Assembly (NCBI GenBank): GCA_938002255.1
Contig: CALLAL010000008.1
Coordinates: 1-64,000, forward strand
Source: an uncultured bacterium
GTDB lineage: Bacteria; Desulfobacterota; BSN033; UBA1163
Direction of reading: 5' to 3'
DNA: 64,000 nucleotides
Part shown: piece after piece, positions 54,327 through 62,619 of the stretch
How the letters are laid out: each line of letters starts with the position of its first letter
How positions within the stretch are numbered: position 1 is the stretch's first letter
Notes under the pieces: generated by a model
The model's input: the letters and a program-made list of their open reading frames with translations, nothing else
What the model was told of the DNA's origin: nothing
Database searches by the model: none
Position numbers and translations under genes: made by a program

Positions 54327-55751
54327 ATGAAGGTTCTTCTTATTGATCCTCCCCATAAACTCTTTCCAGGCCTTAGGATGTGGACCCCATCTTTTGGCCT
54401 TCTCCAGTTAGCGGCCTACCTTGAACAAGAAGGGTTTAAGGCTCAGATCATTGATGGCACCGCACTTCCAAATGCCTGGAGAGACTTAACCTCTCTGATC
54501 GCTTCTTCAACAGCAGAGGTGATTGGGATCACTTGTTCAGCCACCTGCCTCTCCCCGGAAGCCCTTCAGACCATCCACCTCTGCCGAAAACTTTTGCCAA
54601 ACTCCCTCATCGTTGCTGGGGGAAGTCATTTTACCTTGATGGCAGATTCCATTTTGAGAGAGGTAAAAGATCTGGACTATATTGTGCTTGGAGAAGGGGA
54701 GGTTGCCTTTTCTCAACTTCTCAAAGAATGGTCGGACGGAGGGGACGGGAAGGACGTTCAAGGAGTTGCCTATCGAGATCATGGAAAAATTCTCCAGAAC
54801 CCCCGACCTCCCATCATTCCCAACCTGGATTCACTCCCTTTTCCCGCTTATCATCTCATCGATCTGGAACAGGAGGCTTACTACTGGCATGGAATGGGAA
54901 GAAGAGCCTTTGGAATATCCACCAGCCGTGGCTGTGGAGATCACTGCGCCTACTGTTCGGAGTCGAAATTCTGGCAGGGAGTTTGGAGAGGCCGGAGTGG
55001 CAAGAAGGTGGTGGAGGAGATCGCCTATCTAAACCGCCGGCATGGGAAAAGCCTCTTTGTCTTTAATGAGAACACCTTTAACTGGAGTCGGCGAAGGATG
55101 GAGGAGTTTCTTGAAGAACTGGGAAGATCCGGTCTTCACATCCACTTCTGGTTTCAATCCCGAATCAAGGATATTCTTCGGGATGAGGATCTGATGCCAG
55201 AGATGAAACGGCTGGGCCTCTATGAGGTGATGCTCGGAATAGAGAGCATTCAGCCGGATGTGCTCGATCGGTATGAGAAGCAGCAGTCGAGGGAGATGGC
55301 TCAAAAGGCAATCGATATCCTGAAGAAGAACGGGATTATGGTGATGGCCAATGTGATGTTCGGAGACTGGAATGATTCGGAGGAAACGCTAAAAGAGATT
55401 TTCCAATTCGTCAAAAAACAGAGTGATTTTCTCATCCTCACCATGACCACGCCCCTTCCAGGAACGAGATATTATGAAGAAGCCGAACGACTGGGAAGGA
55501 TCCGTGAAAGAGATTTTGGAAAGTATGACTTCATGCATCCTGTGATGGATACGAAGTTCTTATCCGCAGAGGAGGTCCAACGGCTCCATCAGGCCTATTT
55601 AAAGAAGTATTATACTCAACCGAGAATCCTTCTGGGAGGATTCTTCAACCCGAACCCCTTCAAAAGGATGGCTTACCGTCTCATTCTAAGATATGTCTGG
55701 GAGAATGCGACGAAACGGCCCTGGAAACAACCCAATCTGGAAGAACAATGA
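54327..55751 (+). CDS. B12-binding-type radical SAM protein (2 of 4)
   Basis: A 474-residue BchE-like enzyme with a cobalamin-binding-like domain (KVLLIDPPHK, GGSHFTLMADSI, LGEGEVAF) and a radical SAM core at Cys203, Cys207 and Cys210 (CGDHCAYC). PLPGTRYYEEA and KYYTQPRI close it. It differs clearly from the other three copies, so a separate reaction in the pathway is likely. Confidence 0.86.
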   Translation: MKVLLIDPPHKLFPGLRMWTPSFGLLQLAAYLEQEGFKAQIIDGTALPNAWRDLTSLIASSTAEVIGITCSATCLSPEALQTIHLCRKLLPNSLIVAGGSHFTLMADSILREVKDLDYIVLGEGEVAFSQLLKEWSDGGDGKDVQGVAYRDHGKILQNPRPPIIPNLDSLPFPAYHLIDLEQEAYYWHGMGRRAFGISTSRGCGDHCAYCSESKFWQGVWRGRSGKKVVEEIAYLNRRHGKSLFVFNENTFNWSRRRMEEFLEELGRSGLHIHFWFQSRIKDILRDEDLMPEMKRLGLYEVMLGIESIQPDVLDRYEKQQSREMAQKAIDILKKNGIMVMANVMFGDWNDSEETLKEIFQFVKKQSDFLILTMTTPLPGTRYYEEAERLGRIRERDFGKYDFMHPVMDTKFLSAEEVQRLHQAYLKKYYTQPRILLGGFFNPNPFKRMAYRLILRYVWENATKRPWKQPNLEEQ

Positions 55752-55815
55752 ACGACGAATGAAAGACGATGAACACTCACTACGATTTTTTCGATCGCTC
55801 ATGGGAAAAGGAAAG

Positions 55816-57177
55816 ATGTTGAACCCACAATTTAGACTCCACAATCCGCAATCGAAAAAGGTTCTTCTTGTCTTTCCACGGGAGAAAGGGGTGAAGTATT
55901 CGAATGATACCCTTTATCCGTTTCCTATGCTTGGACTGACTCTGCTGGCTGCCCAATTCCCCAAACATTATGAGATTAAGATTGTCAACGAGGTGATCGA
56001 GAAAATCGATTTTGACATGGAGGTCGATCTGGTCGGGATCACAGCCCTGACCTGTGTAGCTAAACGAGCTTATGAAGTGGCTGACCAATTCCGTCAAAGA
56101 GGCGTGAAGGTCATTTTAGGAGGCGTTCATCCCAGCCTTCTCCCCGAAGAGGCCAAAGAACATGCCGATTCGGTCTTCATTGGAGAAGCCGAGGGGTTAC
56201 TCGACTTGGTGGTGAGGGATTTTGAAGAGGGAAAGCTGAGACCTTTTTATAAAAACAGGCAATGGGCTGACCTCAAGGAGATGCCCATGGCCAGAAGAGA
56301 CCTTTTAAACCGGCGTTATAGCCCTTTTTTTAAAGCGATTGAGACCACCCGGGGATGCCCCCATCACTGCGATTTCTGCTCCGTGCCGGTGATTAATGGA
56401 AAACGGTATCGGATGCGCCCCCTTGAGAAAATCGATGAGGAGCTTTCTGCCATCATTCGAAAGAAAGGGGAGTATCTCTTTATTACCGATGATAACATTA
56501 TCGCCAGAGAAGATTATGCACTGGGGTTGTTTGATATCTTCAAACGACACGGCGTGAAATGGATGGCTTTTGCCACCATTAAAATCGCCAAAAACGAAAC
56601 TCTCCTCCAGAGGGCTCAACAAAGCGGGTGCGTTTCTCTGTTCATCGGCTTTGAATCTTTACTCCAGACCAATTTGGACAATGTTTCAAAGCGTTTTGTT
56701 GATGTCAAAGAGCTGGTTCATTCCATTGAGGTCATTCAAGGGCATCGAATCGGAATCCACGGCTCTTTCATTTTCGGATTTGAGGGAGATGATCCTACCG
56801 TTTTTAGAACAACAGTTGATTTTGTTCAGAGGCACTGCATTGAAATCCCTTCATTTTCCATTCTCACCCCTTTCCCCGGAACCCAACTTCGAAAACGTCT
56901 GGAGGATGAGGGAAGAATCTTCGATCATGACTGGTCCCACTATGATATGAGCCATGTCGTCTTCCAGCCCAAAAAGATGAGTGTTCGTGAACTCCAGGAA
57001 GGATATCTCTGGGCCCAGAAATACACCTGTGCTCCCCGGTCTATTTTAAAACGTCTTTTATGGGGTCCCCGAAATCACTTCTTCTACTTTCTCATGTCAA
57101 ACTTTGCTCTCCGGGGCGCCCAGATGGCCGTGATCCGAAGGATTCAAAAGGAGAAGATTGGGTCATTTGCTCTATGA
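55816..57177 (+). CDS. B12-binding-type radical SAM protein with DUF4070-like tail (3 of 4)
   Basis: A 453-residue enzyme with a cobalamin-binding-like domain (LGGVHPSLLPEEA), a radical SAM core at Cys181, Cys185 and Cys188 (CPHHCDFC), PFPGTQLRKRL and a C-terminal block WSHYDMSHVVFQPKKMS like the DUF4070 tail of hopanoid C-2 methylase relatives. ATG 55816 is preceded by AAAGGAAAG; ATG 55801 is possible. The first ten residues come from repeat DNA. It overlaps the next gene by 4 bases. Confidence 0.86.
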   Translation: MLNPQFRLHNPQSKKVLLVFPREKGVKYSNDTLYPFPMLGLTLLAAQFPKHYEIKIVNEVIEKIDFDMEVDLVGITALTCVAKRAYEVADQFRQRGVKVILGGVHPSLLPEEAKEHADSVFIGEAEGLLDLVVRDFEEGKLRPFYKNRQWADLKEMPMARRDLLNRRYSPFFKAIETTRGCPHHCDFCSVPVINGKRYRMRPLEKIDEELSAIIRKKGEYLFITDDNIIAREDYALGLFDIFKRHGVKWMAFATIKIAKNETLLQRAQQSGCVSLFIGFESLLQTNLDNVSKRFVDVKELVHSIEVIQGHRIGIHGSFIFGFEGDDPTVFRTTVDFVQRHCIEIPSFSILTPFPGTQLRKRLEDEGRIFDHDWSHYDMSHVVFQPKKMSVRELQEGYLWAQKYTCAPRSILKRLLWGPRNHFFYFLMSNFALRGAQMAVIRRIQKEKIGSFAL

Positions 57178-58598
57178 AGATTCTTCTTATCTCTGTGAAT
57201 CGTGAACATATGCCAGCTCCGGTTTTCCCTCTGGGGCTGGCTTACATTGCGGGAGCCTTAAAAAAGGCAAACCATTCCGTTGAGGTCATCGATCTCTGCT
57301 TTTCTCGAGAGGGTTTGGCTGATCTCCAGGGCGTCCTGATTCGATTCAAACCCGAGCTTATCGGTCTCTCCCTCAGAAATCTGGACAACCTGACCTATCC
57401 GGCTTCCCTCTCCTACCTGAAAGAAGTGGAAGAGGTGATTGCGACCTGTCGGTCTTTTTCTTCGTCACGATTGGTAATTGGAGGATCAGGTTTTTCATTA
57501 GCTCCCCAGGAACTCCTTAAACATCTCAACGTCGATTTTGGAATTGTCGGAGAAGGGGAAGAAGTTTTATTAACCCTCATCGATTTTCTCGAAAAGAATC
57601 TCCCCCTTCCCCCCTCTCCTCATCTCCTCATCAGAGGGCATCCCGCCCCTCCCTGTATTGTGGGAGGGCAGGCTTCTTCAATCTCGACTCCTGATCGCTC
57701 TCTCTTTCAGACGGGGCGCTATCTCGAGGAGGGCGGGATGTTGAACCTTCAGACCAAACGAGGCTGTCCGTTTTCCTGCATCTACTGTACCTATCCCCTC
57801 CTCGAAGGGAAGAAGATCAGAGTTCGAGAAGTGGACGAAGTGGTTGAAGAAATGGAGCATCTCATTCAAGAAGGGGAGACGGATTATATCTACTTTGTGG
57901 ATGATATTTTCAATTATCCGGTCCCTTTTGCTGAAACATTGTGTCGGAAAATGGTGGAGAGAAGGATTAAAGTTACCTGGAGCGCTTTTGTCAATCCTGG
58001 TTTTTTGTCGGAAAATCTTCTCCATTGGATGGTTGAAGCAGGCTGCAGAGGGATCGAGTTCGGGACGGACTCAGGTTCTCCGAAGATGCTTCACTATTAC
58101 AGGAAATCTTTTACGAGAGAAGATGTGATTCGAGCTTCCCAACTCTGTTCAATCTGGAAGGTCAACCACTGCCATTACCTTCTCTTCGGAGGGCCTGGAG
58201 AAGATGATGAGACCATCGAGGAATCCTTCCAGTTGATGGATCAACTCGATCCGACGGCTGTGATTGCAATGCTCGGCATCCGGATCTATCCGGGCACAGA
58301 ACTCGAGAAAATTTCCCTTTCTCAAGGCGTGATTCGGGAAGAAACAAATCTTATCTATCCCCATTTTTATATCTCTCCTTCCCTCCGTGGACGACTGGAG
58401 GAGGTCATCGGTGAAAAAGCTTTAAAAAGGAGGCAGTGGATTGTCCCAGGACTCGAGATCAATGTGACTCAAAACCTGATGGAGCAGATCCGAAAATTTA
58501 AAATTCGGGGTCCGCTCTGGGAGCTGGTAGGGAGGATGAAGCGCCCCAGGGTTTCACCCTTGGGACATTCCAAATCCTCTATACCCGATTCAAACTAA
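57174..58598 (+). CDS. B12-binding-type radical SAM protein (4 of 4)
   Basis: A 474-residue enzyme with a cobalamin-binding-like domain (KILLISVNREH, IGGSGFSLAPQ, VGEGEEVLL), a radical SAM core at Cys198, Cys202 and Cys205 (CPFSCIYC) and IYPGTELEKI. ATG 57174 overlaps the previous stop (ATGA). A palindrome at 57645-57669 encodes part of the linker between the domains. It is the last gene before a 140-nt gap. Confidence 0.86.
   Translation: MKILLISVNREHMPAPVFPLGLAYIAGALKKANHSVEVIDLCFSREGLADLQGVLIRFKPELIGLSLRNLDNLTYPASLSYLKEVEEVIATCRSFSSSRLVIGGSGFSLAPQELLKHLNVDFGIVGEGEEVLLTLIDFLEKNLPLPPSPHLLIRGHPAPPCIVGGQASSISTPDRSLFQTGRYLEEGGMLNLQTKRGCPFSCIYCTYPLLEGKKIRVREVDEVVEEMEHLIQEGETDYIYFVDDIFNYPVPFAETLCRKMVERRIKVTWSAFVNPGFLSENLLHWMVEAGCRGIEFGTDSGSPKMLHYYRKSFTREDVIRASQLCSIWKVNHCHYLLFGGPGEDDETIEESFQLMDQLDPTAVIAMLGIRIYPGTELEKISLSQGVIREETNLIYPHFYISPSLRGRLEEVIGEKALKRRQWIVPGLEINVTQNLMEQIRKFKIRGPLWELVGRMKRPRVSPLGHSKSSIPDSN
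57645..57669. repeat. Short palindrome inside radical SAM gene 4
   Basis: GCCCCTCCC (57645-57653) and GGGAGGGC (57662-57669) are inverted with one bulged base. It codes for about residues 158-165 in the domain linker and, like the one in the ATP-grasp gene, keeps the frame open. Confidence 0.4.
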
Positions 58599-58739
58599 AT
58601 TTTACATATCCACATTCAAAATTTTAACTATTCGTTTTAACATGGACGTTTGAGGTTTATTTGTTATCTGGACATGGCGAATGGAAAAGAATGGACTCCT
58701 TGATTATTCCTGCAACATCAGAGATGAGGAGGATGGGTT

Positions 58740-59480
58740 ATGTTACTCAAAGATAAAGTGGCCATTGTGACGGGTGGAACCAAAGGGATCGGGAGGGCGA
58801 TCTCTTTGGGTTTTGCAGAGGAAGGAGCAAGGGTCATTTCCATCTTCTCGAAAGATACTGAGGCGGCTGAAAATCTGATCCAAGAAGCCTCGTCCAAAAG
58901 ACTCAATTTAGGGCTTTATAAAACGGATGTGACCCAGTTTGAACAGGTCAGAGAGATGGTGGAAGAAGTCTTCAACAAATATGGTCGGATTGACATTCTT
59001 GTGAATAACGTGGGTCTGATTCGGGATAATTTTCTTATGCTCATGAGCGATGAGGACTGGGATTCCTTAGTGAAGGCCAATCTTACAAGCCTCTTCTATT
59101 GTTGCAAGGCGGTCATTCGAAAGATGATTCCGGAAAAGCGGGGGAAGATCATCAATATTTCGTCCGTAAGCGGAATCATTGGCACTGCTGGCCAGACCAA
59201 CTACGCGGCCACCAAGGGAGGAGTGACCAGTTTTACTAAATCCCTCGCAAGGGAGTTAGGTCCCTTCAACATCCATGTCAATGCAGTGGCTCCGGGCTTG
59301 ATTGAATCGGAAGTGGTTTCAAAAATGCCAAAAGAGAAAGTCGAGGCTATCGTCAAATCGTCCAGCCTTGGAAGGATCGGAAAACCGGAAGAAGTGGCCC
59401 ATGCCGTCCTTTTTTTAGCCTCCGATCACTCAAATTACATCACCGGCCAAACCCTCATCGTGGATGGCGGGATTGTTTAA
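58740..59480 (+). CDS. FabG-like 3-oxoacyl-ACP reductase (SDR)
   Basis: A 246-residue short-chain dehydrogenase with TGGTKGIGRAI (NAD(P) site), LVNNVG, Asn114, Ser144 region, Tyr155 and Lys159 (YAATKGG). GAGGAGGATG precedes the ATG. It is close to housekeeping FabG in form but lies in the acyl cluster, so it probably reduces the ketone made by the FabF-like enzyme downstream. Confidence 0.9.
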   Translation: MLLKDKVAIVTGGTKGIGRAISLGFAEEGARVISIFSKDTEAAENLIQEASSKRLNLGLYKTDVTQFEQVREMVEEVFNKYGRIDILVNNVGLIRDNFLMLMSDEDWDSLVKANLTSLFYCCKAVIRKMIPEKRGKIINISSVSGIIGTAGQTNYAATKGGVTSFTKSLARELGPFNIHVNAVAPGLIESEVVSKMPKEKVEAIVKSSSLGRIGKPEEVAHAVLFLASDHSNYITGQTLIVDGGIV

Positions 59481-59789
59481 ATCGCTTTTAAAAGGGTGAG
59501 ACCCAAACTGTCTGGAGCCCGCGAGTTGCCCGCTTATTATTTTTTGAAGCCTCGAGCCCTGTTCATCCCCTTGCCGCTTACCTTCTCCGGGACATTGATA
59601 CAGAGATGCAGATCATAGATTTTCCCATATCCCTGAACCCTTCTTTTTTAAGGGGAGGATCTTTGTTGCTTTGCGACAATAAGGGTTCTTCGAAGGTCCC
59701 CAAAATATGAGAGTGTGTTATTTATCTTTTATCAATCCCTGGTTGCCTTGCGAGCCTGTGACGGAAAATGATATACATGAATCCATTCT
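59481..59789. other. 309-base gap with a nested hairpin
   Basis: No gene is seen. GAACCCTT (59635-59642) is inverted at 59681-59688 around an inner hairpin (TTGTTGC at 59663-59669 with GCGACAA at 59673-59679). I considered 6S RNA but found no supporting core or long-range closing stem. A regulatory RNA or leader of the FabF-like gene remains possible. Confidence 0.3.
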
Positions 59790-60998
59790 ATGAGATCGAA
59801 ACGAATTGCGATTACGGGCATGGGGATTTTTTGTTCCGTAGGGAAAAATGTGAAGGAGTTTTATCAATCCCTGAAAGAAGGACGTTCGGGGATTGGCCCT
59901 ATCAGCTTCATCGAAACCTCAAAATACCCTGCTAAGATCGGGGCTGAGGTGAGGGATTACCATCCTGAAGCCTATTTTGAGAAACGAGCGTTGAAGAGGT
60001 TATCGAGAACGGATCAGATGGGACTTATTGCGGCAGAGCAGGCGGTGAAGGATTCTAAAATGGATTATTATGCCCCAGAGGAAGTGGGTGTCTGTTTAGG
60101 GGCAGGGGCAGGGGGAATGCTTGAGGCAGAAGTCTATCACCGAGAGATTCTGCTGAAGGGGAAATCCAAACCCTCTCTCCTCCTTCCTTTTATTCCGAGT
60201 TTTACGACGAGCCGAATTGCAGAGCGGTTCGGTATTTTGGGACCCCAGTTAACGATTACCACTGCGTGCAGTTCATCGGCAACTTCCATCGGTTATGGAG
60301 CCGATCTCATTCGAAAGGGGAAGGTGAAAGCCGTTATCTGTGGGGGAAGCGATGCGATGAGTGAACTCACCTTTGGAGGATTCAATTCACTAAAGGCCAT
60401 GGACCCTTTTCCCTGTAAGCCTTTTGATAAAAAAAGGGCGGGAATGTCTCTGGGCGAAGGAGCCGCGATCCTCATCCTGGAAGGTTATGACGAGGCGGTC
60501 CGTCGAGGAACAAGCATTTATGCTGAATTCTCAGGGTATGGGATAGGCGGAGAGGCTCACCATATTACTGCACCTGAGCCCAATGGAGTGATTGAAGCCA
60601 GGGTGATGGAACAAGCTTTAAAAGAGGGAGGCCTCCAAACATGTGAAGTTGATTATATCAATGCCCATGGGACAGGGACTCCGCTCAATGATAAAGTAGA
60701 GACCCTCGCGATCAAAAGAGTCTTCGGCGAAAGGGCCTACAACATTCCTGTCAGTTCCATCAAGTCAATGGTGGGCCATTGCTTGGGGTCTGCAGGCGCC
60801 ATTGAGGCAGTGGCATCGATTCTCTCGATCGTTTATAATTTCGTCCCTTCCACCTTGAATCATCAAGAGGGCGATGGGGACTGTGATCTCGATTATGTGC
60901 CGAAGCGGTCACGGGAAATGGAAGTGACTGTGGTGCTTTCTAATTCCTTTGCCTTTGGTGGGAACTGCACCAGTTTAGTTTTTCGGAAATGTAGATAG
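59790..60998 (+). CDS. FabF-like beta-ketoacyl-ACP synthase
   Basis: A 402-residue condensing enzyme with the Cys-His-His triad: Cys160 ([11 protein letters not shown]), His293 ([11 protein letters not shown]) and His330 ([13 protein letters not shown]), with Lys325. NSFAFGGN replaces the more usual NAFGFGG. It fits FabF-like elongation, and its presence with one FabG and one ACP suggests iterative use. No clear Shine-Dalgarno lies before the ATG. Icd follows 17 nt later. Confidence 0.9.
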   Translation: MRSKRIAITGMGIFCSVGKNVKEFYQSLKEGRSGIGPISFIETSKYPAKIGAEVRDYHPEAYFEKRALKRLSRTDQMGLIAAEQAVKDSKMDYYAPEEVGVCLGAGAGGMLEAEVYHREILLKGKSKPSLLLPFIPSFTTSRIAERFGILGPQLTITTACSSSATSIGYGADLIRKGKVKAVICGGSDAMSELTFGGFNSLKAMDPFPCKPFDKKRAGMSLGEGAAILILEGYDEAVRRGTSIYAEFSGYGIGGEAHHITAPEPNGVIEARVMEQALKEGGLQTCEVDYINAHGTGTPLNDKVETLAIKRVFGERAYNIPVSSIKSMVGHCLGSAGAIEAVASILSIVYNFVPSTLNHQEGDGDCDLDYVPKRSREMEVTVVLSNSFAFGGNCTSLVFRKCR

Positions 60999-61015
60999 CC
61001 AGGAGAGCAGAAGCT

Positions 61016-62224
61016 ATGGGTGGACAGAAGATTCAATATACCTCTGAGGGTCATCTTGTGGTTCCTGATTTTCCAATCATCCCCTATATTGAAGGCGATG
61101 GAGTGGGCCCGGATATCTGGAAGGCATCCGTTCGGGTCTTTGATGCCGCTGTGGAGAAGTGTTATGGAGGAAAGAGAAAGATCTATTGGCTGGAGGTTTA
61201 CGCCGGAGAGAAATCCTATCAATTAAAAGGGGAATGGGCTCCTGAAGAAACGATCGAAGCGATCCGGGAACATAAAATCGGCATCAAGGGTCCTTTGACC
61301 ACTCCCGTAGGAGGAGAATTCAGGAGCATCAATGTGATGCTCCGACAGAGACTCGATCTCTATTCCTGCATCCGGCCTGTCAAATATATTTCGGGAACTC
61401 CCAGTCCAATGAAACATCCTGAAAAAGTGGATATGGTGGTCTTTCGCGAAAACACCGAAGATGTTTACGCTGGGATCGAGTGCAAAGAGGGATCAAAAGA
61501 GGCCCTGCGTTTGAGAGAATTTCTCGAAAAGGAACTGGGGAGAGTGATCCGGGAAGATTCCGGGATTGGAATCAAACCCATCAGCCGGTTCGGAACCAAA
61601 CGGCATGTTCGGAGAGCCATCCAATATGCCCTCTTCCATGGCCGCAGGAGCGTGACTCTGGTTCATAAGGGCAATATCATGAAGTTTACAGAGGCAGCCT
61701 TCCGCGACTGGGGGTATGAAGTGGCAAAAGAAGAATTTGAGGACCGGATTATTTTAGAAAGTGAGTTAGGGAGCAAGAATATCCCCAAAGGGAAGATCGT
61801 CATCAAAGATCGGATTGCCGATGCCATGTTTCAACAGATCCTCTTAAGACCTGAAGACTATGATGTGCTCGCCATGCCTAACCTCAACGGAGACTATATG
61901 TCAGACGCGCTGGCCGCACAGGTGGGAGGTCTGGGCATGGCGCCTGGAGCTAACATTGGAGATCGGGCTGCTGTATTTGAAGCAACTCATGGAAGCGCGC
62001 CGAAATACGCACATCAAGATGTTATCAATCCTTCTTCCCTCATTCTTTCTGGAGCCATGATGTTCGATTATTTGGGATGGAAGGAAGCAGAGGAGGCAAT
62101 CACAAAAGCCCTCGAAAAGACCATCTCTCAGAAGATTGTTACCTATGATCTGGCCCGTCAGATGAAAAAGGCCAAAAAGGTAAAGTGCTCTGAATTCGCT
62201 ACGGTCCTTATCGAAAACCTTTGA
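61016..62224 (+). CDS. icd: NADP-dependent isocitrate dehydrogenase
   Basis: A 402-residue Icd of the bacterial dimeric type. Substrate and metal residues appear in the phosphorylation-loop-like [20 protein letters not shown] block, [25 protein letters not shown] and [31 protein letters not shown] precedes the ATG. It makes 2-oxoglutarate, the substrate of the oxidoreductase encoded next. Confidence 0.95.
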   Translation: MGGQKIQYTSEGHLVVPDFPIIPYIEGDGVGPDIWKASVRVFDAAVEKCYGGKRKIYWLEVYAGEKSYQLKGEWAPEETIEAIREHKIGIKGPLTTPVGGEFRSINVMLRQRLDLYSCIRPVKYISGTPSPMKHPEKVDMVVFRENTEDVYAGIECKEGSKEALRLREFLEKELGRVIREDSGIGIKPISRFGTKRHVRRAIQYALFHGRRSVTLVHKGNIMKFTEAAFRDWGYEVAKEEFEDRIILESELGSKNIPKGKIVIKDRIADAMFQQILLRPEDYDVLAMPNLNGDYMSDALAAQVGGLGMAPGANIGDRAAVFEATHGSAPKYAHQDVINPSSLILSGAMMFDYLGWKEAEEAITKALEKTISQKIVTYDLARQMKKAKKVKCSEFATVLIENL

Positions 62225-62249
62225 CAACCCTTTTGATTTGAGTTTAAAT
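62221..62249 (+). promoter_or_regulatory. Possible promoter of korDAB
   Basis: TTGACA (62221-62226), 17-bp spacer, TTAAAT (62244-62249), overlapping the icd stop codon. The -10 is weak, so read-through from icd is an alternative. Confidence 0.35.
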
Positions 62250-62307
62250 ATGTTACGGAAAGGAATTGTGAATAGGGTTATTGTTTGCTCCTATTGAAGA
62301 GGAAGGC

Positions 62308-62619
62308 ATGGCAGAGTCTAAGAAACCCAAAGAACCTCCAAGGATTGATATTTTCAAAGCCTGGTGTAAGGCATGCGGGATTTGTGTGGCTTTCTGTCCG
62401 ACAGGGGTGTTGGCAAAGGACGAAGCAGGTTATCCCTATGTGAAGGATATCGAAAAATGTATCAACTGCGGTTGGTGTGAAATCCGGTGTCCGGATTTTG
62501 CTATCACCGTTGAGACCAAAACCAAGGAAAAGAAAAAAGTTGAGGTGACCGTTGAAGAGGCAGAACCCAAAGGGGAAGAAGAGGTCTCCCCTGAGAGAAT
62601 TGTTGCTCCAGGGCAATGA
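62308..62619 (+). CDS. korD: 2-Oxoglutarate:ferredoxin oxidoreductase delta subunit (ferredoxin-like)
   Basis: A 103-residue protein with two 4Fe-4S motifs (CKACGICVAFC and CINCGWCEIRC) and a charged C-terminal extension. It passes electrons from the KorAB core to ferredoxin. ATG 62308 has GAGGAAGG just upstream. The end overlaps the korA frame. Confidence 0.9.
   Translation: MAESKKPKEPPRIDIFKAWCKACGICVAFCPTGVLAKDEAGYPYVKDIEKCINCGWCEIRCPDFAITVETKTKEKKKVEVTVEEAEPKGEEEVSPERIVAPGQ

Noticed and set aside
59481-59789. 6S RNA
   Set aside because: No long closing helix with a central open bubble could be drawn; only a local nested hairpin is visible.
43753-60998. A known ladderane or aryl-polyene cluster
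   Set aside because: It shares radical SAM, ACP, ketosynthase, thioesterase and acyltransferase parts, but lacks the desaturase-like, dehydratase and AMP-ligase genes expected, and adds the activase set.
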